Shown here: piece by piece, positions 23,360 through 37,213 of the stretch
Numbering within the stretch: position 1 is the stretch's first letter
How the letters are laid out: the number at the start of each line of letters is the position of its first letter
NCBI RefSeq assembly: GCF_910592395.1
Contig: NC_088310.1
Coordinates: 5,835,501-5,899,500, forward strand
Source of the DNA: Lineus longissimus
Lineage: Eukaryota; Nemertea; Pilidiophora; Heteronemertea; Lineidae
Direction of reading: 5' to 3'
DNA: 64,000 nucleotides
Position numbers and translations under genes: made by a program
Notes under the pieces: model-generated
What the model was told of the DNA's origin: nothing
Databases searched by the model: none
The model's input: the letters and a program-made list of their open reading frames with translations, nothing else

Positions 23360-25009
23360 CGTCGTCCGTTAGCAGGGCACGTTTCGTAACTGTTAGAGCT
23401 ATTGAGTTGAAACTTGGTACACATGTACCCTTATGTAATGACACCTTGGAGACCAAGTTTCGGTCCGATTCATTTCATGGTTTGGCCACCAGGGGGCCAA
23501 ACGTTAAAAGTGAAAATATGCAATATCTCCCTTAATAGTAGTCGGGAAATTTTGAAAAAAATATGGTAGGTACTTCTAGCAAAGGTGCATCATATATCCT
23601 CCGGGTTTTTGATTTGACCTCCTTTTCAAGGTCACAGAGGTCAAATGGTGTAAATTGGCCGTTAGGATGTAACGATGGCACGTTTCTAAACTGCAATGAC
23701 TATTGATACCAAATTTGGTACACATTTACCCCTTAGTCAGGTGATCTCAGGGACCGAAGTTTGGTCCAATATGATTCACCACTTGACCACCAGGGGGCAA
23801 AATCCAAAAACCTTAAAAATGTGATTATTCCTTAACTTCTTGCCCGATTGCCACCAATTTGATATCATGGGTACATCTAACCACCATTCAGTATATGTCA
23901 CACAGGTTTTTAATTTGACCTTCTTGTCAAGGTCACAGAGGTCAAATGGCGTAAATTCGCCGTCAGGCCGTAACGATGGCACATTTCTTAACTGCAATGA
24001 CTATTGATCACAAATTAAGTACACATGTACCCCTTGGTCAGGTGATCTCAGGTACCGAAGTTTGGTCCGATCTGATTTGCCGTTTGGCCTCCAGGGAGGG
24101 GGCCAAATCCTAAATTCTTCAAAATGCCATTATTCCTAGTAATGACTTGCCCGATTGGCACCAATTTTATATCATAGGTACATCTAATTCTAACAACCAT
24201 TCAATGTGTCACCCGGGTCTTCTTTGATTTGACCTACTTTTCAAGGTCACAGAGGTCGAATGTACTGTAAATTGGCCATTTTGGGGAAATTGTAATTGCT
24301 TGGACCTACATCAAACCTAACACTACATGACACAATACCATGCTCTTTATCCATCTTTCCTCCACATGAGGTGAGCACAATGGCCCTGGCCATTTTTTCA
24401 TTCTACAGGGACTTGGGAAAGTATACAGTATGTGTGGCTGCATTCATGTTCAAGGTGGTGCATTTGTATTTGACTTGGATATACACAATGTTCAGGTGAG
24501 GATCTAATTGTCATCCTTGTCAAAGCTAACCAGCATTGTTTCAGCATGGACAGAATGGAAGGTTGCCAAGTTGCTTTAAGTTAAGGCTATTAAAATGGGA
24601 ATGCTCTGAATAAAGGACCTAATAAATATCGAGCGGGGTCAAGTAGCAGTAAACATGGAGCTGGATTTGTTTCACATTCCATTGATGACAGCTGGCCCAT
24701 TCACTGTACCGAGTGCCAGATTGAAATGAAGACAGAACCCGACTTGTAACAGATAACTTTTTGTGACAAATTTAACCATCTTTTCATCAGGTATACTCAA
24801 ATGAAGGTGGAAGACGTGTGGAGCTGGACGAACCACGCGTGTTGAACAGCGATGATTTCAGGCGTGTGATGTCGGCCGAGGAATGTCTCCAGGTTATCAC
24901 GTTATTCCCGATGCACCCGTGCCTTAATAAAGTCCTCATCAACGATTCAGATTCTGGAGGAAGTATAGAGAACCCATCATCTCATTCCATGTTCTTCACA
25001 GATCACTGA
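15474..25009 (+). CDS. HAP2: HAP2/GCS1 gamete fusogen with long cytoplasmic tail
   Basis: Class II-like membrane fusogen driving gamete plasma-membrane merger in many eukaryotes. Exons: 15474-15683, 15965-16105, 16263-16409, 16576-16620 (uncertain), 16689-16837, 17087-17252, 17548-17676, 18167-18297, 18571-18613, 18957-19141, 19279-19529, 19875-19972, 20286-20445, 20744-20903, 21050-21200, 21329-21433, 21587-21680, 21867-22526, 22881-22993, 24409-24495, 24791-25009; about 1147 aa. Signal peptide, then FC..C with KLQLSLKILNAGQ typical of HAP2 N-termini. The family hallmark GFCCPC (about 182-187) is followed by LRGGQDC and SAHCLKFDPVWYSV. Later come a Cys-rich CICEAHCHCE and YHVAGFRGLAPN just before the TM (about 604-619). 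A second hydrophobic stretch lies at about 685-705, then a Ser/Lys/Arg-rich tail (about 788-1008) and a non-repetitive end. The ectodomain call is firm. The tail exons rest on phase continuity. The exon before GFCC has a frame ambiguity. Confidence 0.9.
19685..19830 (+). repeat. Decayed fragment related to the 23.3-24.4 kb element
   Basis: In a HAP2 intron. Carries CACCTGTGAGG, then CGTCC...CATTAGCAGAGCAGGTTTCATAACC and an AACTTGTCATGATGG...ACATGTACCC stretch, in the same order as the start of the larger element at 23254. It lacks the GTC run and the later units. Confidence 0.5.
23254..24377 (+). mobile_element. Non-coding mobile element with about three 300-bp tandem units
   Basis: Sits in the HAP2 intron 22994-24408. 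It starts with a small palindrome, GCTCACCTCT / AGAGGTGAGC (loop TAGC), then a (GTC)n run near 23310-23360. Tandem units follow, each with a 'cgtaacgatggcacgtttc' type start, 'tggtacacatgtacccc', 'ccaccagggggc' and 'aaggtcacagaggtcaaatg' (near 23630, 23930 and 24245). AGGTGAGC near the end mirrors GCTCACCT at the start, giving a short terminal inverted repeat. No coding capacity. I recall similar text as a common dispersed repeat in marine invertebrate genomes. Confidence 0.65.
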
Positions 25010-25463
25010 AAGAGACTGACTTTGGCCATATTTGGGCAATATATACTTGGTACTACATGTACATATATGTATTGTACTAGTATGACAATACTAGAAACTT
25101 TCAGGATTTTTTACGTTTGACTGAAGTTAGTGATTGATAATATAACTACATGTACATGTATTTGCTCTAAGGGGTACATGTCTGTTTATTCCTGAGACAA
25201 GGGTTTTCAAAAAGTTATTGAGAGCCAGCTTTACTTTTACTAATTTCACTGCCAAATATTTTTTGTGTTTGTGAATAGCTATGAAAATGCTATTATTTTA
25301 CCATTTATTTCATGTCAGTGTGTGCAATAATGCTGTCAGGACATCGATTCCTTTTTATGTACATGTATGCATGTCAAATTTGATAATAGATGTTTTTCAA
25401 GTATTTTTATTCACTTCTGCCTGATGCATGTTGATTTTGCAAATAATGTAAAAATGTTGACTC

Positions 25464-25469
25464 AATAAA
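25464..25469 (+). terminator. Poly(A) signal of HAP2
   Basis: AATAAA about 455 bases after the HAP2 stop, in an AT-rich stretch; a plausible 3' UTR end. Confidence 0.5.
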
Positions 25470-26200
25470 TTGTTCATTCTTATAATCACATCTTTTCTTG
25501 CATCATTTACACAATGGGAATTGCACGGAAGTAAATTAGAGCAGGTGATTTTATTCAATAATGGATATCCCATTTGATATATCTGGACAGTTGTGCTCGA
25601 GTTGATTGGAGAACTAAATCGGGACCACTTGGTAAAAATTAAGCTGGCGGCTGCACTGTTGTTGGATCAACATGCTAGTTGTCTCTGAATGAAAAAGATG
25701 GGTGTGCTGGTAAATTGGAGTTTTTTTTATACTATACATGTTCAAAAATTTTGAGACGTCACTCGGATTTGGGGTTAATGTGAGCTCTATGGAGTTGGTC
25801 AGATTTCTGGTCTGGGAAGACTTAGGTGATGGTCTTTCTCTGCATGTACTTTTGTAAAAGTACTGATACAGCCAGAAGTTATGACTGGAAAGTTGTACCA
25901 TTGACAGTGTGCAATCACCACTGAAGCCTACAAGAAATGGTGCGACACAGAAAAATATACTGCTTTGCAGAGTGCCAGGACATCTGTCCCTAGCCTCTCG
26001 GCAAAACAATTTTACAATGCCATGCTCCACCTTGGATGCAAGACATCCCCATAAGACACAAGTGATGGGGACATGGAGCGAAGTCAACAAAGCAGTCGAT
26101 GTCCCACTGCCTTCCTCCTCTGGAAAAGGGTCCAGAGACAACAGACAACAAAGACAACCAACCACACAAAAAACAAACAATCATATTAGATTTCCTCATT
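25470..26200. other. Spacer between convergent HAP2 and RPS27A
   Basis: About 0.7 kb. Long open frames exist on both strands (for example 25614-26180 minus) but none resembles a known protein or shows exon borders. I see no gene. AATAAA on the minus strand near 26204-26209 probably ends the RPS27A transcript. Confidence 0.5.
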
Positions 26201-26234
26201 TTTTTATTATTAATTTACATTATTTTTACAGTCT

Positions 26235-27396
<1,162 letters not shown>

Positions 27397-27404
27397 TTTG
27401 CCGC

Positions 27405-28283
27405 CTGCAAGACAAAATGTTTAGGGCGAGACTTAGTTAAGGATTAAAGGAACATCACTAAATTCAAAAATCCTTTGAAATAAATAAAGGACATCCTCAT
27501 GCTGCTGTCCCGGCCCAACTCAACTGCAGAATAGCCAGGACAGTAGTAGCTCGGTTCTGTACATTATGTACACTCAGTCCCTCTGTATATTTTGTACACA
27601 TTCCTATCATTTAGCAGTGTCCCGGTATTCCGCAGTTGCTCCGCTGTCCCAGAAAGTCCCACGGCTGGAGTTACCTAGCTAGCTACTGCTATGATAATCA
27701 TAGCGTATGTTAGGCCTAGTACATGTCGAGTAGGTGTACTGTATGATGTAAAGAGGCAAGCATTGCCATTGATCAGTGCAGTGCAGTGCAGTAGTGTAAA
27801 TGCACAGCGGAACCATAGGAATCGCCTACACGAAATCCCTCCACAAAAGTTTGAAAAGAAAGGCGAAAGGATCAATGAATATCAAATCTGGCTACATGGG
27901 ACCATTTACTGATTATCAAGGATTATCAAAATCGTCTTTATTCAAAAAATATTCATCATTTGCTTAGTTTTCTCATTGTTTTTCATAGTACATAATTACC
28001 ACTAAACGCTCAACTGCGGCGGACACGATTTGAGAGGCCTTCCGGAAGAGGGTTCCCATGAACGAAATACATGGAGTTTCAGCCTCTAAAATTTGTGAGA
28101 TATTCCATGTATTTTAGATAGAAAAATTGCACCATTATAAATAGTGAATAACTAATGATGAAAAATATTTTGAAAATTTGTAATAATGTGTCTAAAGCTG
28201 ATTATTATTCGAGTATAGCAGACGAATATTACTTTTTTATGATGAATAGTGTAGAGGGTTTCACATATGTCAATATTGTCAAA
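27405..28283. promoter_or_regulatory. Shared upstream region of RPS27A and TTC7
   Basis: 0.9 kb between divergent starts. It should hold the RPS27A promoter and noncoding exon and the TTC7 promoter. I could not place a TOP tract, TATA box or donor with confidence. Confidence 0.4.
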
Positions 28284-31200
28284 ATGGCAAATTTGCGATC
28301 GCCTCACCAGGCCCATCACAAATCAAAACTCACTCGTCTGGAGACTGAGATCGATAAATGTCGTGCAGATGCCAACTGGAGTAAAGCTGTGTCTCTTGCA
28401 AAACAGATTACTACCAAATCATCTGGTTTAGGTACCCATATTTTTTGTATGCAGTCTTTTTGTGTGGCGGTTGACATTAGGAACCGGCACCGTACAATAC
28501 AGGTGTACATTTTTGTGTACATCATTGCTACATGTCCATGTTGTGTACATTTTGTACATGTGTATGTGGCTTCTATACAGGGCGTTTCAAAAAAAGTGCA
28601 ACTTTTCTTTTTCTCTAAATTCATCAGAAATAGAGCATCTCAACAGGAGCTTTGATTCAGTATATTACTATGATGATGTGTTGAAGAGATGATGCAGATA
28701 CATTGTGTAAATCTTCGCATGTTTTTTTTTCAGAGACGTTGGCAAATTTAGTAATAGGAGAGTGCAAGTTGGAAGAATACATCCAGGAGCATACTGCTAG
28801 GGATCCTGGTGATGAAGATGATGCCACTAACGAAACATTAGATGAAGCTCAAAAATACCTAAAACTTGTTCTGAAGGATGACTCCAAGGTACGATCATGT
28901 AATTCCAGTAATGGCCTTGGTGAAATGTTGAACCCAATAATTGCTAAACCTGAACTTACTTTGTCTTTAAGATATACCTAAATATTTTCTGTTGCTTATC
29001 TAGCAGGCTTATGATTTTAACAATAACATCACATCTGTTGTATCTTTCAGCAAACAACAAAGCAAGAGGCAATGCTTCTGCTTGCTAAGTTGGAATATTA
29101 CAAGGGAAAGTGCAATGAAGCTCTATCCTACATTGAGGATACTCAAATGGACCAGATTTCTTTGGAGGTTGTGACAAGTCGGATGTTGAGGATTATTGCC
29201 GAGTCTTACGCAATCAAAGGTATCTTATCTATATTTATGGTATATTTTTTCAACTTCTCTCAAGTACAGAAAGAGTGAGATCGAGATGTCTAACAAACGT
29301 TTTTTTAGTGTCCGCTTCTCTGGGGTTCTATGACCTATCTCTTCCACAATGATATTTCAGGCATGTGTTTGGAGAAGATACCGCTGACCTCAACCAGCAA
29401 GTTCAAAATGATAGAACGTGAAGAAAAAACAATCAGGTGTTATGAAGTTGCTGGTGATCTGGCGTTACTTCATCTCCAAGAGCTCGATAAGAGTCAGAGG
29501 TCAACAGGCACCCTGACGCAATCTAATGCCACTGTCCCGTCTGACGATGAACAAATTGGTCCTATCCTAGAATCAGCTCTGCAACGTTCTCCTATACTTT
29601 ACATCAAGGCTGGGTGAGTAAGGCATTGGTCTTTGATTGAATTTATTTTTGAAGAACAGCAGAGGAAATCCTCCTTCCTACCGCATGTTAATCTTGACCA
29701 AATAACTCAAGGTTATTTTGCTGAATTCCTAAATCCAGCAGGATAAATCATGATTATGTAAGTAACATCATAAATGTTTTAGAAACCTTTATTTTACCTT
29801 CAGACAACTACCGAAGGCAGTGGGGAGATTTAGAGAACTTCTAAGAGCAGTGGAAGCCCGATCAACGGCTAGCCTTAGACAGGTAAGCTACTGATTAGAA
29901 CACTTTCAGTTAAATTTGTGATATTCATTCATAATTTAGGGCCCAACTCAAAGTCTAAGCACTTACTGTATTTTGCCTTATTAGGTCATTACTGCCAAAA
30001 TACTCGAAAGATTAAATTCAACTATTTCATTTTAGATTCTTGCTCGACAGCTAGCAGAGGTGCTACTGCGAGGTGTTTGTGAGAAGACATACATTCCAGT
30101 CAATGTGTCAGATTCCTCAGATGATAGGCTTGACATGATAAGCACCAAGCCAAGGAAATACTCTGGGGACAGGTAAGTCACCCATATTAGTTTCAGACAA
30201 CAATCTCCCAATTTTGAAGAGCGCTCTCTCCCTGAGTTTTTGGCTTTGCTAAAAATACCCATCTAACACTCTTAAAGGTTTAAATGGTTAGATATACACT
30301 GATATGTCTCAACAACAACATTATGCTTATATTTAAATAATTTAAGTGTAAGTGTTGATTAAGGGAAGAAATAATTCTTATTACATCATTAAAGCTTTTG
30401 AAAGCTCAGAAAAATGTGAAGTTTTATTTAAAGTTCTTGCTTTCTTTTGAACATTTCTTAATTCAGACACAGGTGAGTCGATAGGCAACATCCTCTAATG
30501 CTAACTGTTTATCATTTGGTATACTTTGCACCTGTAAACTGCCATTGTGCATATGCACTTATAATTTGCACATGGGGGAAGTTAATCATATAAATGATTT
30601 TGTTATCCTGCTTCAGATGTGAGGTGATTGTCAGTATCAGTTTGTGATTGAGCTGCACTATTTAAAATTGATTATTTCTGACGTCTAAAGCCTTTATAAA
30701 GGGCTGAGCCCAGTTGCTCAGTTGCTTTAGTAGTATCAGTGGTGTCAGTCCTAACACTACTTATGTAAATGAAATTTTTTCCTTGAATGCCAAATGCACT
30801 TGTTGCAGTATGAAACCGAAGTTACTTAATCCTTTGGTTTGTGATTTAACTTATATTTGTATTTTCTAGATTTCAAATTATCTACTAATCAAGTTGCTCT
30901 GACGACTGAATGTAGACCTCATACACAATTCATTAATTTCATTCATATTCTCATTCCCTGAATTTTTTACTTATTTTTGAAGTTTTCAACATCTCTTAAT
31001 TTTAGATTTCTTCTGTTGTATGAATTGTCACAGTTGGAGTTGCCTGGGGGATAAAAGATTTTGATTACCGGGGTATTTGAAATTGACAGGGCCACCAGAA
31101 CTTGGCATTCAAGTTTTTTATTCACATCAAAATGCAAAGAAGAGGTTGATTGCTTCACCTCCATATTGTTGTTCACCACAATTGTCATCTTTCCCACATA

Positions 31201-34200
31201 CAAACAAAAATTGTTACCTGCTTTCAGAATATTCAATCCAAGAAATGAAACTGAAGAATCATTACTACTTCTGTTGATGTCAGAATGCATGGTAGGTCAT
31301 TTAGAAATTCAAGTACATTGCTAAAAATTGAAACGCTGAATTTAAATACTGCTGCCATGTGTAAAGCTAAAAGCACTTTAGTCTCACTGTGCTGGGCGGT
31401 GTGCGTCACAGGGCAATTTTCAAGGTGTCACCTTGCTGTCTTATCATGGATGGGCTGAAGAGGACAGGGATGATCCTCAAGCCTCCACTTTCATTGAATT
31501 TCACGTCTCTGTACAGATAAAGACAGCATTTGTCAGTCCTAAGGAGAGGTTCTAGTACTGTAATGTTCTTTTTCACTCATTTCTAGGCCAACCGTGATGT
31601 GATTTTGAGTCGTAGTCCAGAGTTTGAGGATGCCAGGAAGCGGAGGTACACTAATATAGCAGCTGTGTATGATCTACTGACAATCGTTCTCGTTAAGCGA
31701 GCCCAGAGTCACATGCTTTGCGATGTAAGTAATGTGAGGAGTCAAAACAGAATGCTGCATTGAGTTTAGTGCACTTAATTCCTTGGGGGTTATAATTAAT
31801 GCTGCATTGAGTTCAGTACACTTAATTCCTTGGGGGTTATAATTAACTGTGTAAAACATTGAATTTGATCAATCCTGGAGAATGGGGAAATAAGTTCCTT
31901 AATAAACATGATATCACATAGAAGTATCTCTGTCATCTTTTCCTGAAGCTAAAGGTTAGACAGCCATAGTCTGGTTAGGTGGTTTTAGCAATATGGTTAT
32001 CATACATTTTGAGTTCTTCACTTCATTTGACAGCCATACAGGTTCAGGATGATAACTATTTTCCGTATTTTTCTTCCAGATATTTGAACGTGCTATGAAG
32101 TTCTCATTTGATGAATTCCACATCTGGTATCAGTTTGCTCTCTCCTTGATCTGCTCGGAAAAGGTGTGTTTCAATGCCTGGAATTTTATTTGCTGGATAT
32201 CTTTTAGGTTCTTACTTTTCTTGTGTCTATGTGTGAAAGGAGTGAATCGTCCATCATGTAGAAAGTATAAAATTCAGTTCATAGTTTACTCAGGTTTGTT
32301 CAAGTATGACACTTGTGAGCCTCATGTACCAATGTTAGTATCTGCCTCAATTTCAGTACACAAGAGCAGTCTTAGTCCTCGATGAATGCTCGAGATTAAA
32401 TCCCCAGGATCCTGTTATTTACTTACAAAAGGCGGATATTTACTTTTATCATCTTCATATGGTAGGTAAAGCTCTGTCTGACTTGTTCTTTCTCCATATT
32501 TGTGAGATTTTTACATCGCAGAATTAGCTTGCATATCAAAAGTGGTCCAGTTGAATTAGTTAGTACGGTAAGACTGCAATTGCATGATTTTCACTTTGCG
32601 GCCATTGCACCTATAATACATGTAACAGCTACAAATAATAAAGGATTTATTCAACACTATCAATTTTTTGTGTTTGACAAGTTTTCTTGAAAGTTTAACT
32701 TTAATCTTGAACGTTATCTCTATTTGTCAGTTCGATAAGGGGATAGAAGCAGCAGAGGCTGCCGTTGCTCTAGGAGAATGCCACCCCTTAGCTGCAAGGG
32801 CCTGTGTGGTGTTAGGATCAGGGTACGGATTGAAGGCAAATGAATCTAGAATACGAGGGGAGAGACAGGAATTGACAAAAAAGGCCATGGTTTCTTATTC
32901 GAAGTGAGTATAAAAGAAAGATGGACAAGAAGTTCCAGTCTCAGGCTGTAAATCAGAAGCTTAGAAGTTGGGGTTAAATTCCTCTTTAGACAAATTGTTA
33001 CTTTTGACCTTGGGTAAGACACATAGCTTGATTGCAACATCCTTTTATTGAAGAAGAATTGAAGCTGAAATTTTCCTTTACCGAGTGGCTGTGCCAGGGC
33101 ATGCTGGTGATCCATCACAGTTCTTGTGAAAGGCCTGATGAAAAAAATACCATACCAGACAAAGCCAACACTAAATTGTGCTTGTAATTTTTGTGACAGA
33201 ACTTGAAATATTCCTCGTTTCCTTACTTTTTGCAGGGCATATTCAATTGACAGCAATGACTACTTGGCCGTGTTCCACTTGGCGCTCCAGCTTGCTCAAA
33301 TGCGCCATATCTCCGAGGCAATGAAATACGTCAAGGAGGCCCTGAGGTTGAGGAACGACCACTTGCACTCATTGCACTTGTTGGCACTGCTGCTGTCCGT
33401 ACAGAAACAGTATGGTGAATCCCTTGAATTGGTGAATGCTGCTTTAGATGAATATCCCGATGATCTCAAGTATGTATTTGTTAAAGGGCCTACAAGTGAA
33501 TAAGGCATGGCTATGCCGTAATATTATCATCTTTTTGTCTGTAAGACTACTATTTTAAGTTCGTTTTATGCCTCAAGTAAAACATTTTACTCAGATTTTT
33601 CCGAAAGGTACATCACTACATGAATTCATTCTTGTGATTTTCCTTATTTCAGCTTATTGTTTACCAAATCCAAATTAGAACAGGCTTTCCTGAGTCCCCA
33701 GGCATCGCTAGTTACATGCAGACATATGTTCAGTGTCTGGAAGACCATGTACCAACCACAGGAAACGTAAGTTGCTTTTATAGTTGGAATTCGTGAGCTG
33801 GTCCAACGAGTGTTTGATTTGATTAGGTTTTGGCCGCAAAAATCAGTCGATTAGATCTTTGATCAGAATATCGAAAAGAACTCATCTTTTGAACTTGGAC
33901 TTGTTTCAGGCTTGAGCAGCCTCGTGGCACTGGTTTACTTGAGAAGGTGATGTCCGACAAGAGGGCTCTGACGCAATTACAGCTGACAGAACTCAGTGAT
34001 AGAGATTCAGGTAAGCAAGATGGCAATTATCAGATAAAATTCCCAGGATGAAATTTCGAGTGTCGCAAAGTGTTCTTTAGTTCTCTTGTCTTGTGTAATA
34101 TGTCTGTCCGGACCGACTCCTGACGTTGTTCACCAAAGAGCAACAACCACATTCGCTCACAAGGTAAAGTCTGCATAAAACTGAGAGAGTGTCGACATGT

Positions 34201-37200
34201 GGATTGAATCATGTCTTCTGGGAGGCTGTTGAAGCCAAAGTTAGGATTATGTGATGGTTGTTCAGTATGTTCTTTGTTGCTATATATGTTCTGTGACATT
34301 CAACCATCATATTTGACTCATCTTTGTGTTGGTCCTGTGTTGTTGGTGGTTGTGAAAGTTGAAAACAACATGAAAATCTCCTGCCTCTTGTAAAACTGAA
34401 CGTCGCCTTATATAGTTCACAGTGACCGTCATTGATACATGTGTCTACGACTTACCTTAGGACATTTCAAACGCGGACAAGTTAACCAGCTCGACGGTCT
34501 TCACCTTTTGGTTTGCCTGAAGAATTTTGAATGCACAAAAATACGTTCTGTGTTGTTTTGCAGTTTCAGATGACGTCTTCATATTTGAAAGATCAGGTTA
34601 ACTGTCAACGACATTTCTGCATGGTCCCCAAAATGGCATTTGACTTGTTTCAAATTATCTTGTTATAAAGTCCAGTTTTTGCATTTTGATGCTAATTACA
34701 TGTTGGAATGTTCTTCTTAAATCATATCATCGAATCTTAAATTCCACACCTTTTCAACGTCTTTTACTACCAAAAAAAATATTGCCGGATCTGAACTGAA
34801 GTTTTAAATTACTATGCACATATTTGTGATTTTCAATAAATTCCCTCACCAATATGGATGATTGTGTTAGCATGCTCTTTAAACCCCAGTTATTACTTTT
34901 TGAGCACACCCTAAATTGATAACTAGTTAATTGAATATTGAAAATGATGCACCTTGACAACTTTGGGTGATAGTTAGATATTCTTTGCTTTCCACTTCTA
35001 AGTTTGGTTATTCTTCCAATCTTAATTTTCTGGTAAAGATCTGCATTTTTAATTTGGATTGAGTGTTATTGATCTAATCTGCTTCACTTGACTGAAAAGA
35101 GGTTTAGGTTAGCCCTTTGAGGACTCGAGTTGGCATCTTTTGTAAACTATTAAACAAGCTGATATACTCTGTAAGGTACCACGGATTTAAAAGTAAAAGT
35201 GTGATATTAAATCAACTGACTTGAAAACTGGCCTCATTACAGTGTAGAAATTAATTCATGCTTTTAAAAATGTCATTGACAAAAGTTTGAAAACATTGAT
35301 TCTGTACACTGTACATTGTCGGACCTTACGCCAGACTCATTCCTCAAAGGGTTGTCAGCATGGCTTGTGTTTTTTAAGCTACTAATTCTTTTACTGAAAT
35401 GATTTAGATGTCTGACTGTATCATTACCGTTGTTCTCCGTTCTTCAGGTTCCATTCGAGCTGAATCTATAGCTGCCTCCCGGGTCGAACATGCTCTCTCA
35501 GAGGTGGCGTCTTCACTGCACAGCACGCTACCCAAACAAGCGGCACACCAGTCCTGGGCCATTCAGTCACAGATATGGTTACATCTAGGTACATTGATAC
35601 TTGTTCCCCTTGCGTTTGCAAAATTTGAAACTAAAGCAAAGAAAGTAGTGCCTTTAAAGTTGAAACAAACTTGTTTTCGTCAGTGTCTTTAAGATTTCTG
35701 GGTTCGAGTTCGACAGTTTTGCTGCAGCAACAGAAAAGTTTCGGTCCCCATACTTGGTTTTGGTTCTGTTAACCACCAAGTACTTTGATTCAGTTGAACT
35801 CATTGATAATGTCAAGTTATCTTTCTTATTGAAGACATAAGTATACAAAGCTATTTCCTGGTTTCTTTGGTTGTGGGTAGACGAATGTCCCAGTGGCATT
35901 CAAAAGTGAGACAGATGCAGTGTGAAGTAATTTGATGAATCATAGAAGAGCAGAATTTATATTGCTGTGTTTTAAATTTTAGCTGAATTGTACTTAACCA
36001 TGGACAAACCTACTGATGCGATGGCATGCGTCCAGGAGGCCAGCTCATTACTACCACTGTCTCATCAAGTTTCATACATGGTAAGTCAGGAGTTCATCGT
36101 TGGCTCATAACCAGTGTTTTTTTACAATCGGTGAGCTTATTTTTCATCAGGCGAATATTAAGTTTGTCTCCATGTATGTACATTGTAGATTCACTGAATT
36201 TACCGCAGTTGTAATGGTACATAAGCATGTACAATGTATCTCCTTGCTGCATGTGATATTACGTATCTGTAGGAGAAATAAAAAGTGTAGTTGTTGGTTT
36301 TGTGCAAGCATTTCTATTTTCTAAGTGTGCAGATTGCTAATTGTATTGTCTCCCTTTTCTAGCGTGGACGAGTTCATGAACACAAGTTAGAATTCTACGA
36401 AGCCAAGAAATATTACGATATCTCGGCATCAATTAATCCAGGATATGTCAACTGCCTACAACATTTGGTAAGTTGGTTTTAAACCCTTCCCAAGCATTTT
36501 CTGCATTTACTTTTTAGCTGTATGTTACTGTGGGTTCAGTTAGTGCCAGTTACAGCCAGTGATTCCCACTTCAGACAGAAGTCCATGACACTTGCATATT
36601 GTAAATAAGACCTCAAGCCTGTGGTGGTAAAATATTTTCTGTTTTGTTACAGGGCATAGTCCTTCATCACATAGGGCAAAATAGGTTAGCTGAGAAGGTT
36701 CTGCGTGATGCTGTCAATGCTGACCCCACTGCCGGCCAGTCATGGTAAGTCTTCAGTAGCATTCAGTTCCTTGATCATTATATACTGGTGCATACTTTCA
36801 GTCATCCAGGCAGTTTTACAGTAACGCTGGAGAGTTTGATCTGTTCACTGGACTTGCAGAAAGTTGTGAGATCTGACGTGAATGTCAGTCCTGAAGAAGC
36901 CATTGTGGACAATCGTGAAAGTGTAGACGATCTCCAGTAAATTCTAATCCAGCCAATGGATTGGATATCTGCATTGGTTGAATCTAATTCAATTGGAATT
37001 AAAAACCAATTAGAGAGATATTCGAGTGGCTGTACACACTGAACATTCCCTCTTCGTCATTGTTCCCTTCTATCTTTCAGGCACTGCCTTGGTGAAGTCT
37101 TACAGTCTCTTGGAGACTGCGATGCTGCTTCTGAGTGTCTGTTCACCGCGTCTGACCTTGAAGCTACCAATCCTATCGTGCCATTCCATGTTATCCCTCG

Positions 37201-37213
37201 TCCCATATGCTGA
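28284..37213 (+). CDS. TTC7: TTC7 (tetratricopeptide repeat protein 7), PI4KA-complex scaffold
   Basis: TPR scaffold that, with EFR3 and FAM126/hyccin, holds PI4-kinase III alpha at the plasma membrane. Nineteen coding exons: 28284-28431, 28734-28888, 29051-29219, 29361-29613, 29804-29882, 30036-30172, 31228-31291, 31587-31724, 32080-32163, 32357-32461, 32731-32903, 33236-33469, 33653-33766, 33910-34010, 35448-35588, 35983-36080, 36363-36467, 36653-36744, 37081-37213. They total 840 aa (human TTC7B 843). Family-typical text runs throughout: RLETEIDKCR, GRFRELLRAVEAR, TEESLLLLLMSECM, FERAMKFSFDEFHIWYQFAL, SLHLLALLLSVQKQY, ASRVEHALSEVASSL, and the end PFHVIPRPIC. The ATG at 28284 is chosen for its AAAATGG context and match to the family start. 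An in-frame ATG at 28155 has an unrelated lead. A 33-nt extra exon may exist at 34564-34596. There is one TTC7 gene here, so it may predate the vertebrate A/B split. Confidence 0.96.
28575..28665 (+). repeat. Possible transposon terminal fragment
   Basis: In the first TTC7 intron. Begins CAGGGCGTTTCAAAAAAAGTGCAAC, which resembles terminal words of mariner-like or MITE sequences. No inverted partner was found nearby, so this is weak. Confidence 0.2.
31751..31844 (+). repeat. 47-bp tandem duplication in a TTC7 intron
   Basis: Two adjoining 47-bp copies starting AATGCTGCATTGAGTT and ending GGGGGTTATAATT; 45 of 47 positions agree by eye. Confidence 0.85.
34564..34596 (+). other. Candidate 33-nt cassette exon of TTC7
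   Basis: Bounded by TTTTGCAG and GTTAAC, entering and leaving in phase 1 like the flanking exons (33910-34010 and 35448-35588). It would add VSDDVFIFERS without a frame change. The donor is weak. It sits in the loop region that varies between vertebrate TTC7 paralogues. Confidence 0.35.

Noticed and set aside
23254-23540. Poly-Arg/poly-Ser open frames on both strands
   Set aside because: They come only from the (GTC)n tract of the mobile element; no start context, exon borders or family likeness.
25614-26180. 188-residue open frame (-) between HAP2 and RPS27A
   Set aside because: Composition and lack of motifs suggest chance; both flanking genes end before it.
28155-28283. Upstream in-frame ATG extending TTC7 by 43 residues
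   Set aside because: The lead has no likeness to TTC7, and the later ATG has a better context and matches the family start.
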